Shown in pieces: positions 15,231 through 23,952 of a stretch of DNA of 39,198 nucleotides. The notes beneath the pieces are model-generated. The model worked only from the letters and a program-made list of their open reading frames with translations, did no database searches and was not told where the DNA came from. Numbering within the stretch: position 1 is the stretch's first letter; the number at the start of each line of letters is the position of its first letter. Source of the stretch: an uncultured Ruminococcus sp. GTDB taxonomy: Bacteria; Bacillota; Clostridia; Oscillospirales; Ruminococcaceae. The stretch spans positions 1 through 39,198 of the forward strand of contig NZ_CACWPP010000020.1 of the NCBI RefSeq assembly GCF_902762735.1, written 5' to 3'. The translations under genes were made by a program, and so were the position numbers.

Positions 15231-16763
15231 ATGACAGAGTTAAAAGAATACAGAGGTCATATCCGCAACTGGCGCGGGCTTTGTGAAGAGCTGGGCGTTG
15301 ATGCGGGACTGGCACGCGCTGAACGTGAACGTGCGATCATCGTCAAGGCATATGAAAAGTGGGGCAGGGAAGTCGCTGACCATCTTTACGGCATGTTCGC
15401 TTTCGCCATAGAGAACGATGGTGAGATCTTCTGCGTGCGCGATCAGTTCGGCACTAAGCCTTTTTACTATTACGAAACGGCTGACGGCAAACTGCTGTAC
15501 GGCACAACTATCCGCCGCATTATGGAGCAGGAGGGCTTCGTCAAAGAGCTGAACGAGAAGATGCTCCAGATATACATGTCGCTGACTTACGTTGCGGGCG
15601 AAGATACTTTCTTTAAGGGTGTCAAAAAGCTGATGCCCGGTCACTGTCTTGTCCACAAGAACGGCAAGACCGAGATCACCCGCTACTGGCACCCCGAATT
15701 TCATGCAGATGAAAGCAAGTCCCTTGATGAGTGGGCTGACGAGATACACACAACTATTCAGAAGATAATGCCCGAAGTCAAAGAGGACGGCGAAACTGCC
15801 GAGAGCTTCCTGTCGGGCGGTGTTGACTCTTCTTACGTGCTGGCGATGTCCGATGCACAGGTGACGGATTCCTGCGGCTATGATGACGAGCGTTTCGACG
15901 AATCGGGTCTTGCAAAAAAGACTGCTGACATTCTCGGCAGAAAGAACAACCGCTGTAAGATCACTCCCGAACAGTATTTTGACATTGTACCATATGTTAT
16001 GTATAATATGGAACAGCCTCTGGGCGATGCTTCCGCGATCGTGTTCGCCATCGCCTGCAAAGCAACTGCCCAGCATACAAAGCTCTGCTATTCGGGCGAA
16101 GGCTCGGACGAATTTTTCGGCGGCTACAACATGTACAGAAATGCTGAACGCTACGGCGATAACCTCAAAACTTTCTATGTCGGCAATACCAATATTATGA
16201 AAGAGGACGAGAAACAGCGCATTTTGAAGCACTATGACCCGAATTATCTGCCGATAGATCTGGTAAAGTATATTTATGATGAAACTGAGGGGCTTGACCC
16301 GCTGACAAAAATGTCAGATGTTGATATTCAGATCTGGCTCGAGGGCGATATTTATCTGAATGTTGACAAGATGAGCGAGGCGGCGGGTCTGGAGATCAGA
16401 ATGCCCCTGACCGACCGCCGCATATTTGATATAGCTTCCCGCATGCCGTCACGTTTCAAGGTGAATGCTGAGCAGAACAAGGTCGCTTTCCGTACTGCGG
16501 CGGCTAAAGTACTGCCCGAAGAGATAGCGTTCCGCAAGAAGCTGGGCTTCATCGTGCCTATCCGCATCTGGCTGGCTGATGAGCGTTACAATGCTGATGT
16601 CCGCGCGAAGTTCAGCAGTGATATGGCGGCAAAATTCTTTGACCTTGATGAGATCAATGCCATATTTGCGGACTATATCGGCGGAAATTCCGATAACTGG
16701 CGCAAGATCTGGACGATATACACATTCCTTGTGTGGTACGAGGAGTATTTTGTGAAGAGATAG
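15231..16763 (+). CDS. Asparagine synthase-like protein without the glutaminase cysteine (510 aa)
   Basis: The C-terminal synthetase domain is complete: PP-loop SGGVDSS (195-201), and later YSGEGSDEFFGGY and EIRMPLTDRR. These activate aspartate with ATP and add an amine. The N-terminal Ntn-glutaminase domain is only partly present: HLYGMFAFAI and RDQFGTKPFYY remain, but the protein starts MTELKEYRGH instead of MCGI, so the catalytic Cys and the first strands are absent. The start has a GAGGTG site (~15218) and there is no better upstream start, so this is its natural form. It may use free ammonia or another amine, or need a partner. It has its own promoter and lies next to the mobile element. 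Confidence 0.8.
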   Translation: MTELKEYRGHIRNWRGLCEELGVDAGLARAERERAIIVKAYEKWGREVADHLYGMFAFAIENDGEIFCVRDQFGTKPFYYYETADGKLLYGTTIRRIMEQEGFVKELNEKMLQIYMSLTYVAGEDTFFKGVKKLMPGHCLVHKNGKTEITRYWHPEFHADESKSLDEWADEIHTTIQKIMPEVKEDGETAESFLSGGVDSSYVLAMSDAQVTDSCGYDDERFDESGLAKKTADILGRKNNRCKITPEQYFDIVPYVMYNMEQPLGDASAIVFAIACKATAQHTKLCYSGEGSDEFFGGYNMYRNAERYGDNLKTFYVGNTNIMKEDEKQRILKHYDPNYLPIDLVKYIYDETEGLDPLTKMSDVDIQIWLEGDIYLNVDKMSEAAGLEIRMPLTDRRIFDIASRMPSRFKVNAEQNKVAFRTAAAKVLPEEIAFRKKLGFIVPIRIWLADERYNADVRAKFSSDMAAKFFDLDEINAIFADYIGGNSDNWRKIWTIYTFLVWYEEYFVKR

Positions 16764-16769
16764 AAAAAA

Positions 16770-16818
16770 TCCCAATTTGGCTGTGTATCGTTCCTCCGCC
16801 GAAAGCGGGGGAATGATA
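16770..16818 (+). repeat. MITE-like repeat, left half only
   Basis: TCCCAATTTGGCTGTGTAT and the following GC-rich centre match the left half of the family; similarity ends near 16,818. It lies a few bases after the stop of the asparagine-synthase-like gene. Confidence 0.65.
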
Positions 16819-17010
16819 TGGGGCGCTCAATTATCCTTTTGTTCATCACGTTTTTAGCAGGTGTGCTAAAGGGATAGGAAAATCAATTTGTATAAGATTT
16901 TTAAATGTTTTGTGAACAGTTTGCAAACAAGCAGGCTGTTCACGGGCTATTGCCCGAAATCAAGGGGTTTCAGAGCTTAAAAATTTTTTTGAGAAATTTC
17001 AAAAAAACTC
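16819..17010. other. Non-coding stretch before the tRNA genes
   Basis: No credible gene. One 8-bp perfect hairpin is present, GTGAACAG (16912-16919) with CTGTTCAC (16936-16943). The rest is AT-rich and runs into the tRNA promoter. Confidence 0.5.
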
Positions 17011-17039
17011 TTGACAAATCACCTCCCTTATGCTATAAT
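17011..17039 (+). promoter_or_regulatory. Consensus tRNA promoter
   Basis: TTGACA (17011-17016), 17 bases, TATAAT (17034-17039), 12 bases before the first tRNA. Both hexamers are perfect, as expected for a stable-RNA gene. Confidence 0.9.
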
Positions 17040-17051
17040 AAATACTGTCAT

Positions 17052-17124
17052 CGGGGTGTGGCGCAGGTGGTAGCGCGCTACCTTGGGGTGGTAGAGGCCG
17101 TGGGTTCAAGTCCCGTCACTCCGA
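17052..17124 (+). tRNA. tRNA-Pro (anticodon GGG)
   Basis: Full cloverleaf: acceptor CGGGGTG/CACTCCG (one G-T pair), D arm GCGC...GCGC, anticodon arm CTACC-TTGGGGT-GGTAG with GGG at positions 34-36, and T arm GTGGG-TTCAAGT-CCCGT (outer G-T pair). Discriminator A at 17124; CCA is not encoded. Confidence 0.95.
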
Positions 17125-17140
17125 CTAGACAAAAAAAGAA

Positions 17141-17165
17141 AACCGTCCGATAGCGGGCGGTTTTC
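17141..17165 (+). terminator. Terminator between the two tRNAs
   Basis: AACCGTCCG (17141-17149) pairs with CGGGCGGTT (17154-17162), with one T-G pair, followed by TTT. It may terminate only part of the transcripts, since the second tRNA has no obvious promoter. Confidence 0.75.
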
Positions 17166-17172
17166 TATTATT

Positions 17173-17246
<74 letters not shown>

Positions 17247-17258
17247 CTATGAGCGTGA

Positions 17259-17282
17259 GCAGTCCTGCGGGACTGCTTTTTT
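17259..17282 (+). terminator. Terminator after the tRNA pair
   Basis: GCAGTCC (17259-17265) pairs with GGACTGC (17270-17276) around a 4-base loop, then six T's. Confidence 0.9.
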
Positions 17283-17302
17283 ATTGAGCATGAGGGACAA
17301 CT

Positions 17303-17554
17303 ATGAAGATCGTTTGCAAAAGATGCCTGCTGGCAGAACTTGACCGCGATGCCTATACAGATAAGCTGATGGAGTACATAGCCGCTGTACCCGAAGACAA
17401 GCGCGTTGACGAAAATGAATATCAGCGCAGACTGGAACTCTGCCGAAGCTGTGAGCAGCTCGCAAACGGTATGTGCGCTGTCTGTGGGTGTTATGTGGAA
17501 CTCAGAGCGCTGAAACCAAACTCTTACTGTCCCGGTCAGGGGAAGTTCTGGTGA
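17303..17554 (+). CDS. Small Cys-rich protein, DUF6171-like (83 aa)
   Basis: Cysteines are grouped as CKRC near the N-terminus and CRSC, CAVCGC and YC in the second half, a pattern that suggests one or two bound metal ions. The middle (~15-40) is a charged helix. Similar short proteins are widespread in Clostridia without a known function; the family name is from memory and should be treated as a guess. The ribosome site (GAGGGA) is modest. It lies between the tRNA terminator and the bioY promoter and seems to be transcribed by itself. Confidence 0.65.
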   Translation: MKIVCKRCLLAELDRDAYTDKLMEYIAAVPEDKRVDENEYQRRLELCRSCEQLANGMCAVCGCYVELRALKPNSYCPGQGKFW

Positions 17555-17560
17555 CTGTCA

Positions 17561-17610
17561 GTTAACAATTGAAACTAACGGTTGACAATTCTGTGAAAAT
17601 ATGCTATAAT
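17561..17610 (+). promoter_or_regulatory. bioY promoter with a direct repeat over the -35
   Basis: TTGACA (17582-17587), 17 bases, TATAAT (17605-17610). GTTAACAATT (17561-17570) and GTTGACAATT (17581-17590) are direct repeats exactly 20 bases apart, the second covering the -35. The half-sites resemble BirA-type GTTAAC boxes but are not arranged as the usual inverted pair, so biotin control is only a suggestion. Confidence 0.7.
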
Positions 17611-17641
17611 GTATACCATCAACGGAAATGAGGTAAACAAT

Positions 17642-18202
17642 ATGGATAATAACAGAAGTGCAGAAGTATTCATGTCCACGAAAGATATTGCGCTGACGGG
17701 CATGTTTGCCGTGCTGATCGCGGTATGCTCGTGGGTATCTGTCCCGACTGCTGTGCCTTTCACACTGCAAACGTTTGCTGTGTTCTGCGCGTTGGGAATG
17801 CTGGGCGGAAAGCGCGGGTCTTTCGCGGTGATCGTCTACATGATGCTGGGCGCTGTGGGCTTGCCCGTGTTTGCTAATTTCAAGGGCGGCATAGGCGTAC
17901 TGCTGGGTCCCACAGGCGGCTACATTCTGGGCTTCCTGCTGATGGCAGGGCTTTACTGGCTGGCAGAAAAGCTCTTCGGCGACCATATTATCATCAAAGT
18001 CATTTCAATGACAGTCGGACTTGCGCTGTGCTATTTCTTCGGTACAGTCTGGTTCGTCAGGGTGTTTTCTGCGTCAAACGGTGAGATGACGCTGTATAAA
18101 GCGCTTCAGATGTGTGTTATCCCGTTCGTTGTCTGGGATATTATAAAGATGGCACTGGCGCTCGCACTCACTGCAACGGTCAGAAAAAGGATAAAGATAT
18201 GA
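17642..18202 (+). CDS. bioY: BioY, biotin-binding S component of an ECF transporter (186 aa)
   Basis: The start at 17642 is used; the upstream ATG at 17609 lies on the -10 element. It is a hydrophobic protein with about six membrane segments. Recognisable BioY features are PFTLQTFAVF near the start, the glycine-rich LGAVGLPVFANFKGGIGVLLGPTGGY loop region (GPTGGY at its end) and a C-terminal VWDIIKMALA helix. It binds biotin with high affinity and needs the shared EcfA-A'-T module, not encoded here. A monocistronic unit: own promoter before, strong terminator after. No biotin synthesis genes are nearby, consistent with dependence on uptake. Confidence 0.92.
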   Translation: MDNNRSAEVFMSTKDIALTGMFAVLIAVCSWVSVPTAVPFTLQTFAVFCALGMLGGKRGSFAVIVYMMLGAVGLPVFANFKGGIGVLLGPTGGYILGFLLMAGLYWLAEKLFGDHIIIKVISMTVGLALCYFFGTVWFVRVFSASNGEMTLYKALQMCVIPFVVWDIIKMALALALTATVRKRIKI

Positions 18203-18206
18203 GATG

Positions 18207-18233
18207 AGACCCGCATGTGCGGGTCTTTTTTTG
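18207..18233 (+). terminator. bioY terminator
   Basis: AGACCCGCA (18207-18215) pairs with TGCGGGTCT (18218-18226), followed by a T-run. Confidence 0.92.
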
Positions 18234-18234
18234 G

Positions 18235-18263
18235 TTGACATATACAGCGGCAGGTGGTATAAT
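18235..18263 (+). promoter_or_regulatory. Promoter of the GH3 hexosaminidase
   Basis: TTGACA (18235-18240), 17 bases, TATAAT (18258-18263). It starts one base after the bioY terminator tail. Confidence 0.9.
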
Positions 18264-18317
18264 TATCATGTGCAAATTTTTGCCGAAATTCGGCTGTGCT
18301 TTTTTAGGAGGTTCGTA

Positions 18318-19709
18318 ATGGCTAAAAAGAAAAAAGTCAAGCGCAGTAATATCCCGCTGCTTGTGATATTGCTGCTGATAACGGGTGCGTGCAGTGCGGC
18401 GGCTTTTTACGGGTATATGAAGAACCGTCCTGCTGAGAATGATACCGCTTTGCCGCAGACTGTAAAGCAGGAGAGCGAAAAACCATCTGTTTCAGACGAT
18501 GGGCAGGGAAGCAGTGCTGAGGAGAATGCTTCTTCCCAAAACACCGATGATACGCAAATGCCGAAGGACGCTCCCGCCGAAAAGCCGTCGGATAACGCTG
18601 TGCAGGCAGATGTGAAGTCAGATGCAAAGCAGGATAAGTCTGATACAGCCGAAGCCGCTGTAAGTGACGATGCCCGCATCAATGAACTTGTTGCAAATAT
18701 GACACTGCATGACAAGATATGTCAGATGTTCATAGTTACGCCCGAAAGCCTTACGGGGTACAGCCTTGTGACCGAATCGGGACTTGCGACGCTTGAAAGT
18801 CTGAAAAAATATCCCGTCGGCGGGCTGATATATTTTTCTGAAAACCTTGAAAGCAAAGATCAGGCAAAAACAATGATCTCCGCGACACAGGAAAGCAATT
18901 CCGAAGTTTCCGATATACCGCTTTTCATATCTGTCGATGAAGAGGGCGGCGTAGTCGCAAGGTGCGCCGAAAAGCTGGGAACGACCGAGTTCAGTCCCAT
19001 GTATACCTACCGCGCCGAAGGTGTTGACAAAGCATACAGCAACGCCTATACCATCGCACAGGATATTGCCTCGCTGGGCTTCAATCTGGACTTCGCACCT
19101 GTTGCGGATACATGGTCAAATCCCGATAATTCGGTGATCGGTACTCGTGCTTACAGCGATGATTTTTCCGAAACTGCTGAGCTGGTGGCATCTGCGGTAA
19201 AGGGGTTCAGCGATGGCGGCGTTGCCTGCACGATAAAGCATTTTCCGGGTCACGGCGACACGGCGGAGGACTCGCATATCGGCATGGCATGTTCCTACAA
19301 GACCATAGCTGAACTTGAAAAGCAGGAGTATCTCGCTTTCGAGAGCGGTATTGCCGCAGGCGCTGACATGGTGATGGTAGGGCATATCACAATGGTCAAT
19401 GTGGATAATATGCCTGCATCGCTCTCAAAAACATTTATAACTGATGAACTGAGAAACAAACTCGGGTTTGACGGCATAATAATCACCGATGCACTGGGCA
19501 TGGGCGCACTTTCAAATTATTACAGCAGTGATGAGATCGCTGTTGAAGTGGTCAGGGCGGGCGGAGATATACTGCTGATGCCCGCAGATCTGTCTCGGGC
19601 GGTAACAGGTATAGAAAACGCTGTTGCAAGCGGCGAGATCACCGAACAGCGCATCAATGAAAGCGTCGTAAGGATACTCGAACTTAAAAAGAAGAGAGGT
19701 ATCCTCTGA
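18318..19709 (+). CDS. nagZ: GH3 beta-N-acetylhexosaminidase, exported (463 aa)
   Basis: The ATG at 18318 follows AGGAGG. A basic N-terminus and one hydrophobic segment (~12-32) end near GAC, so it is membrane-anchored or perhaps a lipoprotein (the lipobox is weak). A ~85-residue Ser/Asp/Lys/Ala linker follows, then a single GH3 TIM-barrel domain from ~118. The NagZ-type loop KHFPGHGDT (307-315) with the later DSH supplies the His/Asp acid-base dyad, and D391 in ITDALGMGA is the nucleophile. It should remove beta-linked GlcNAc from cell-wall fragments or glycans outside the membrane. The symbol follows the family; a role in wall recycling is inferred. Confidence 0.88.
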   Translation: MAKKKKVKRSNIPLLVILLLITGACSAAAFYGYMKNRPAENDTALPQTVKQESEKPSVSDDGQGSSAEENASSQNTDDTQMPKDAPAEKPSDNAVQADVKSDAKQDKSDTAEAAVSDDARINELVANMTLHDKICQMFIVTPESLTGYSLVTESGLATLESLKKYPVGGLIYFSENLESKDQAKTMISATQESNSEVSDIPLFISVDEEGGVVARCAEKLGTTEFSPMYTYRAEGVDKAYSNAYTIAQDIASLGFNLDFAPVADTWSNPDNSVIGTRAYSDDFSETAELVASAVKGFSDGGVACTIKHFPGHGDTAEDSHIGMACSYKTIAELEKQEYLAFESGIAAGADMVMVGHITMVNVDNMPASLSKTFITDELRNKLGFDGIIITDALGMGALSNYYSSDEIAVEVVRAGGDILLMPADLSRAVTGIENAVASGEITEQRINESVVRILELKKKRGIL

Positions 19710-19731
19710 CAGGGATAGTATATAGTATCGG

Positions 19732-19757
19732 AACGTCTGCGCTTGCAGGCGTTTTTT
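19732..19757 (+). terminator. Terminator after the hexosaminidase
   Basis: AACG-T-CTGC pairs with GCAG-G-CGTT around GCTT, followed by T's (to 19757). Confidence 0.8.
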
Positions 19758-19769
19758 GTTCGTTCCTCG

Positions 19770-19798
19770 TTGACAAGAGCGCGTAAATATGTTATAAT
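19770..19798 (+). promoter_or_regulatory. lepA promoter
   Basis: TTGACA (19770-19775), 17 bases, TATAAT (19793-19798), 40 bases before the lepA ATG. Confidence 0.9.
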
Positions 19799-19838
19799 AA
19801 TTAGATGATAAACTATGACTTGTGAAAGGAAAAATACC

Positions 19839-21644
19839 ATGACTCCACAGGATAAAATAAGAAATTTCTGCATTATAGCACATATAGATCACGGCAAATC
19901 CACGCTGGCTGACCGTATCCTCGAACTGACCGAAACGGTCGAACTGCGTGAGATGGAAGATCAGCTGCTGGATAATATGGATATTGAGCGTGAACGCGGC
20001 ATAACCATCAAGGCGCGTGCCGTCAGGCTGACTTATCATGCAGATGACGGCGAGGACTATTATTTCAATCTTATCGACACTCCCGGTCACGTTGACTTCA
20101 ATTATGAGGTCAGCCGTTCGCTGGCGGCTTGTGAGGGTGCAGTGCTGATAGTCGATGCTTCACAGGGCATTGAGGCGCAGACACTGGCAAACACATATCT
20201 CGCCATTGAGCATGACCTCGAAGTTCTGCCTGTCATCAATAAGATAGACCTGCCCTCTGCTGACCCCGACCGCGCATGCAGCGAGGTCGAGAATGTCATC
20301 GGTATCCCCGCGATGGACGCACCGCGCATCTCCGCAAAGATGGGCACAAACATCAAGGAGGTGCTTGAAAGGATAGTCACCGATATACCTGCACCAAAGG
20401 GAGATGATGATGCGCCGCTGAAAGCGCTGATATTCGACAGCTACTACGACCAGTACAAGGGCGTTATCATCTATGTGCGCGTTATGGAGGGTCATATAAA
20501 GGCAGGCGACACCATTCGCCTGATGGCGGCTGAGGCTGAGTTCCAGACCGTTGAGGTGGGCTATATGGGCGCTAAGGAGCTTGTGCCTGTGGGTGAACTC
20601 CATGCAGGCGAAGTCGGCTATATAACAGCCTCCATAAAGGATATTGGAGATACCCGTGTGGGCGACACTGTGACCAATGCAGAGCGTCCGTGTGCTGAGT
20701 CTCTGCCCGGATATAAGAAAGTCAACCCGATGGTATTCAGCGGCATCTATCCCGCCGACGGTGCAAAATACGGCGACCTGAGAGATGCGCTGGAAAAGCT
20801 GATGCTCAACGATGCCTCGCTGTCTTTTGAGCCTGAAACTTCCATCGCACTGGGCTTCGGCTTCAGATGCGGCTTTCTGGGACTTCTCCATATGGAGATA
20901 ATCCAGGAACGCCTTGAAAGGGAGTATAACCTCGACCTTATCACCACAGCGCCGTCTGTTATATACAAGGTCACGCTTACGAGCGGTGAGACAAAATATA
21001 TCGACAACCCGACTAATTTCCCCGATCCGGGTACTATTTCCTCTGCGGAAGAGCCTGTGGTGAATGCGCATATCTACACTCCGTCGGAATTTGTGGGCAA
21101 TATAATGGAACTCTGTCAGGACAGGCGAGGAACATTCATGGATATGCAGTACATCGACGAGAACCGTGTCGATCTGCATTATGTTCTTCCGCTTAACGAG
21201 ATAGTATACGATTTCTTTGATGCGCTGAAATCACGCACAAGGGGCTATGCGTCATTTGACTATGAGCTGAAAGGCTATGCGCCGTCAAAACTGGTCAAGC
21301 TGGACGTTCTGCTGAACGGTGAGATAGTCGATGCACTGTCATTCATCGTACATGAAGATAAAGCATACGCACGCGGCAGAAGGCTCACCGAAAAGCTGAA
21401 AGAGAATATACCGAGACAGCTGTTTGAAGTGCCTGTACAGGCGGCGATAGGCGGCAAGATAATCGCCCGTGAGACCATCAAGGCGCTTCGCAAAGACGTT
21501 CTGGCTAAGTGCTATGGCGGTGACATAACCCGTAAGAAGAAACTGCTGGAGAAGCAGAAAGAGGGTAAAAAGCGTATGAGACAGCTTGGAACGGTAGCTG
21601 TTCCGCAGGAAGCGTTTATGAGTGTGCTGAAGCTCGACGACTAA
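19839..21644 (+). CDS. lepA: Elongation factor 4 (LepA), ribosome-associated GTPase (601 aa)
   Basis: The ATG at 19839 is 9 bases after GAAAGGA; the frame from 19815 would cover that site. GTPase motifs are complete: AHIDHGKST (14-22), DTPGH (80-84) and NKID (134-137). Domains II, III and V follow, then the LepA-specific C-terminal domain, which is Lys/Arg-rich ([19 protein letters not shown] within the last 60 residues) and binds the A-site tRNA region. Length is normal for the family. It acts on stalled or mistranslocated ribosomes. In many Firmicutes lepA is followed by hemW, as here with two small membrane-protein genes in between. Confidence 0.97.
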   Translation: MTPQDKIRNFCIIAHIDHGKSTLADRILELTETVELREMEDQLLDNMDIERERGITIKARAVRLTYHADDGEDYYFNLIDTPGHVDFNYEVSRSLAACEGAVLIVDASQGIEAQTLANTYLAIEHDLEVLPVINKIDLPSADPDRACSEVENVIGIPAMDAPRISAKMGTNIKEVLERIVTDIPAPKGDDDAPLKALIFDSYYDQYKGVIIYVRVMEGHIKAGDTIRLMAAEAEFQTVEVGYMGAKELVPVGELHAGEVGYITASIKDIGDTRVGDTVTNAERPCAESLPGYKKVNPMVFSGIYPADGAKYGDLRDALEKLMLNDASLSFEPETSIALGFGFRCGFLGLLHMEIIQERLEREYNLDLITTAPSVIYKVTLTSGETKYIDNPTNFPDPGTISSAEEPVVNAHIYTPSEFVGNIMELCQDRRGTFMDMQYIDENRVDLHYVLPLNEIVYDFFDALKSRTRGYASFDYELKGYAPSKLVKLDVLLNGEIVDALSFIVHEDKAYARGRRLTEKLKENIPRQLFEVPVQAAIGGKIIARETIKALRKDVLAKCYGGDITRKKKLLEKQKEGKKRMRQLGTVAVPQEAFMSVLKLDD

Positions 21645-21660
21645 AGGGAAGTGAGCGTTT

Positions 21661-22128
21661 ATGGAAGCCTTGATAATACTGGCGATAATCATTGTACTGC
21701 TTATCATCGCGGGCGTTTCGGCAGAAGCTGTAATGCTCGGCATACTGGGACTGATGGCGCTGGGTATGCTGCTGCTGACAGTGTTTTTTGCATTCTGCAT
21801 ATTAAGGCTGATAAGATGTGAGAAAACCGAAGGTAAACTGGCAAAAGTCGAATATCACCCTAAGCTGGGCTACGGCACACCGCATTATGAGGTGGACGGC
21901 GAGGTCTATGCAAATGTTTTTCCCTGTGAGGTCGTGATGAAAAAACGGCTTTATACTGTGGGAAGAGTATGCAGGCTGAGGTTTGATAAAAAGCGCAGAA
22001 AAGTCTTTGACGGAAACGCCGTCATCAGTTCGGCGGCAGGGCTGTTTTTGAGCGGCGGCTCACTATTTATGATATTGTCGCAGATCATTTCAATGTTCGG
22101 CGGCACACAAATCACATTATTCAGATAG
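21661..22128 (+). CDS. Membrane protein of unknown function (155 aa)
   Basis: Starts 16 bases after lepA and is probably co-transcribed with it. Two hydrophobic segments lie close together at the N-terminus (~5-22 and ~26-50), then a soluble beta-rich part (~55-120: GKLAKVEYHPKLGYGTPHYE and a Lys/Arg-rich strand), and a third hydrophobic segment (~123-145). The middle resembles small DUF3592-like extracytoplasmic or cytoplasmic folds that carry a Tyr-rich strand pair, but I cannot assign a family. No catalytic motif is visible. Confidence 0.7.
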   Translation: MEALIILAIIIVLLIIAGVSAEAVMLGILGLMALGMLLLTVFFAFCILRLIRCEKTEGKLAKVEYHPKLGYGTPHYEVDGEVYANVFPCEVVMKKRLYTVGRVCRLRFDKKRRKVFDGNAVISSAAGLFLSGGSLFMILSQIISMFGGTQITLFR

Positions 22129-22146
22129 ATAAAAAGAGGGAATACA

Positions 22147-22614
22147 ATGCTGGATCTGAGGAGATCAATGAAACTGGCGATAGGCTTCGGGCTTACGGGC
22201 GCGGTGCTGATGCCGATATTCTACGAAATATATGCGAATGTCGCAGGCGGACTTGCACTGATAATGGTGCTGGGCTGGGTGCTGTTTGCAGGTGTCAAGT
22301 TTTCAGCACTGACATTTAAAGAAGCTGTCATCGGCATCACCTGTACCATCGCATACAGCGGGATACTCGGCTTTGTGTGCTATTTTTTCATACACCCTGC
22401 GGTAATGGGCATGCTGTTGAAGCGCTCGGTGTATTTTCAGCTCGATATAAAAGCGCAGATGCTGTTTGTGGCGTACTGCTTTGTCATTTTTATGGGCATG
22501 TATCTTGTCTGGCTGATAAGGTTCTGCGGACGCAAAACGGCAGAGAAGTTCCGCAGCAACAGCGAAAAAGCAGGAGAATACATAGAAAACGCCTTTGACG
22601 ATAAGGAGAACTGA
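22147..22614 (+). CDS. Four-helix membrane protein of unknown function (155 aa)
   Basis: Predicted membrane segments at about 8-27, 31-50, 60-82 and 103-125, followed by a charged cytoplasmic-type tail of ~30 residues rich in Arg, Lys, Glu and Asn. GGAAT-type ribosome site upstream, 18 bases after the previous gene. It ends one base before the GTG of hemW, so it is part of the lepA-hemW transcription unit. No family recognised. Confidence 0.7.
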   Translation: MLDLRRSMKLAIGFGLTGAVLMPIFYEIYANVAGGLALIMVLGWVLFAGVKFSALTFKEAVIGITCTIAYSGILGFVCYFFIHPAVMGMLLKRSVYFQLDIKAQMLFVAYCFVIFMGMYLVWLIRFCGRKTAEKFRSNSEKAGEYIENAFDDKEN

Positions 22615-22615
22615 T

Positions 22616-23734
22616 GTGTTAGGTGTTTATATCCATGTACCTTTCTGCCTGAGAAAATGCCCTTATTGCAGTTTTTATTCTGTGAGATTTGATGAGGGTA
22701 CGGCTGAAAAATATGTTGATGCGGTATGCCGCAATATATCACGATATGCAGGACGCGGGCTGATCGCTGACACTCTTTATTTCGGGGGCGGAACGCCTTC
22801 GGTATTGTCACCCGAACAGGTCGCGCGGATAGTCGAAAAATGCCGACAAGTGTTTTTGCTTGACAATGCTGAGATCACGCTGGAAGCAAATCCATGCTCT
22901 GTCAGCGAGAAAAAACTGTATGAACTCAGGCGCATCGGCGTAAACAGGCTTTCTTTCGGGATACAGTCATCGAACGATCAAAGGCTTGACTTTCTCGGCA
23001 GACTGCACGACTGGAAAACAGCTGTAACAGCGGTGAAAAACGCTTATAATGCGGGGTTTGAAAACATCTCGGGTGATATAATGCTCGGCGCGGCAGGAGA
23101 GGATACCGAAAGCCTGAGAACTACCATAGATCAGCTTTGCGGTCTGCCTTTAAAGCACATCTCGGCATATATGCTGAAAGTCGAAGAGGGTACGCCGTTC
23201 TTTAGTGACAAGTATATCAACTTGATAGCTGATGATGAGCTTATGAGCGACCTTTACCTCACTGCGGTGGAGTCACTTGAACAGCATGGATTTAAACAGT
23301 ATGAGATCTCAAATTTTGCCAAAGACGGCTATCAGTCAAGGCATAATAACAAGTACTGGCTGGGTGAGGAATATCTCGGCTTCGGACCTGCGGCGCATTC
23401 TTTTTTTGAAGGCAGGCGCTTCTGCTGTCCGCCTGATATAGGCGGTTTTATCGGGAACAGCTCTCAGCACTGTGAAGTGACCGAATCAGCTCCCGATAAG
23501 GCAGAAGAATACATTATGCTTGGTTTGCGGCTGTGTAAAGGCATTTCACTTGATAGGGTGGGAGAGCTTTTTTCCGGGTCGGCGGCTGACAGGGTACGCG
23601 CACTTGCGAAGATGTATGCATCACATGGGCTTGCTTATCTTGATAATGACATCATAAGCCTTACACCTAAAGGTTTTCTGGTCTCCAACAGCATCATAAG
23701 CGAGTTTATTGATAAGTGTTATGATGGAAAATGA
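22616..23734 (+). CDS. hemW: HemW, radical-SAM heme chaperone-type protein (372 aa)
   Basis: The GTG at 22616 is chosen for the AAGGAG site at 22603-22608; starting earlier would overlap the previous gene. C11-LRK-C15-PY-C18 binds the radical-SAM [4Fe-4S] cluster, and FGGGTPS and EANP are SAM-site motifs. The C-terminal HemN-type domain ends in a winged helix. Firmicute proteins of this length in lepA operons are HemW: they bind and hand over heme and do not oxidise coproporphyrinogen, unlike HemN, which is longer. The earlier annotation habit was oxygen-independent coproporphyrinogen oxidase. The lepA linkage supports HemW. Confidence 0.9.
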   Translation: MLGVYIHVPFCLRKCPYCSFYSVRFDEGTAEKYVDAVCRNISRYAGRGLIADTLYFGGGTPSVLSPEQVARIVEKCRQVFLLDNAEITLEANPCSVSEKKLYELRRIGVNRLSFGIQSSNDQRLDFLGRLHDWKTAVTAVKNAYNAGFENISGDIMLGAAGEDTESLRTTIDQLCGLPLKHISAYMLKVEEGTPFFSDKYINLIADDELMSDLYLTAVESLEQHGFKQYEISNFAKDGYQSRHNNKYWLGEEYLGFGPAAHSFFEGRRFCCPPDIGGFIGNSSQHCEVTESAPDKAEEYIMLGLRLCKGISLDRVGELFSGSAADRVRALAKMYASHGLAYLDNDIISLTPKGFLVSNSIISEFIDKCYDGK

Positions 23735-23834
23735 CCAAAGGACAGTTTTGAGATCCTGCACGGCTGTGTTTGTTATTTGAGTAATGAGTGTCGGGACTGT
23801 CAGACTGTGCAGAAGGTGCTTTTTATCAGCAGAA

Positions 23835-23934
23835 TCCCAATTTGGTTGTGTATTGTTCCCCCCGCCGAAGGCGGGGGAACAATACGAAAGAACAGCCATT
23901 TTGTATCATCAGCAATACACATCAAAATTGGGAG
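23835..23934 (+). repeat. MITE-like repeat, complete copy (100 bp)
   Basis: Terminal inverted repeats TCCCAATTTGGTTGTGTAT and (reverse) CTCCCAATTTTGATGTGTAT, a GC-rich central hairpin, and a perfect 9-bp flanking duplication TCAGCAGAA (23826-23834 and 23935-23943). It lies immediately before the ribosome site of the adaptor gene. Confidence 0.85.
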
Positions 23935-23952
23935 TCAGCAGAAAGGATAATT

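Noticed and set aside
15240-16232. 330-codon frame on the - strand
   Set aside because: Antisense shadow of the asparagine-synthase-like gene; no independent start signals.
20160-21179. 339-codon frame on the - strand
   Set aside because: Antisense of lepA, a highly conserved gene.
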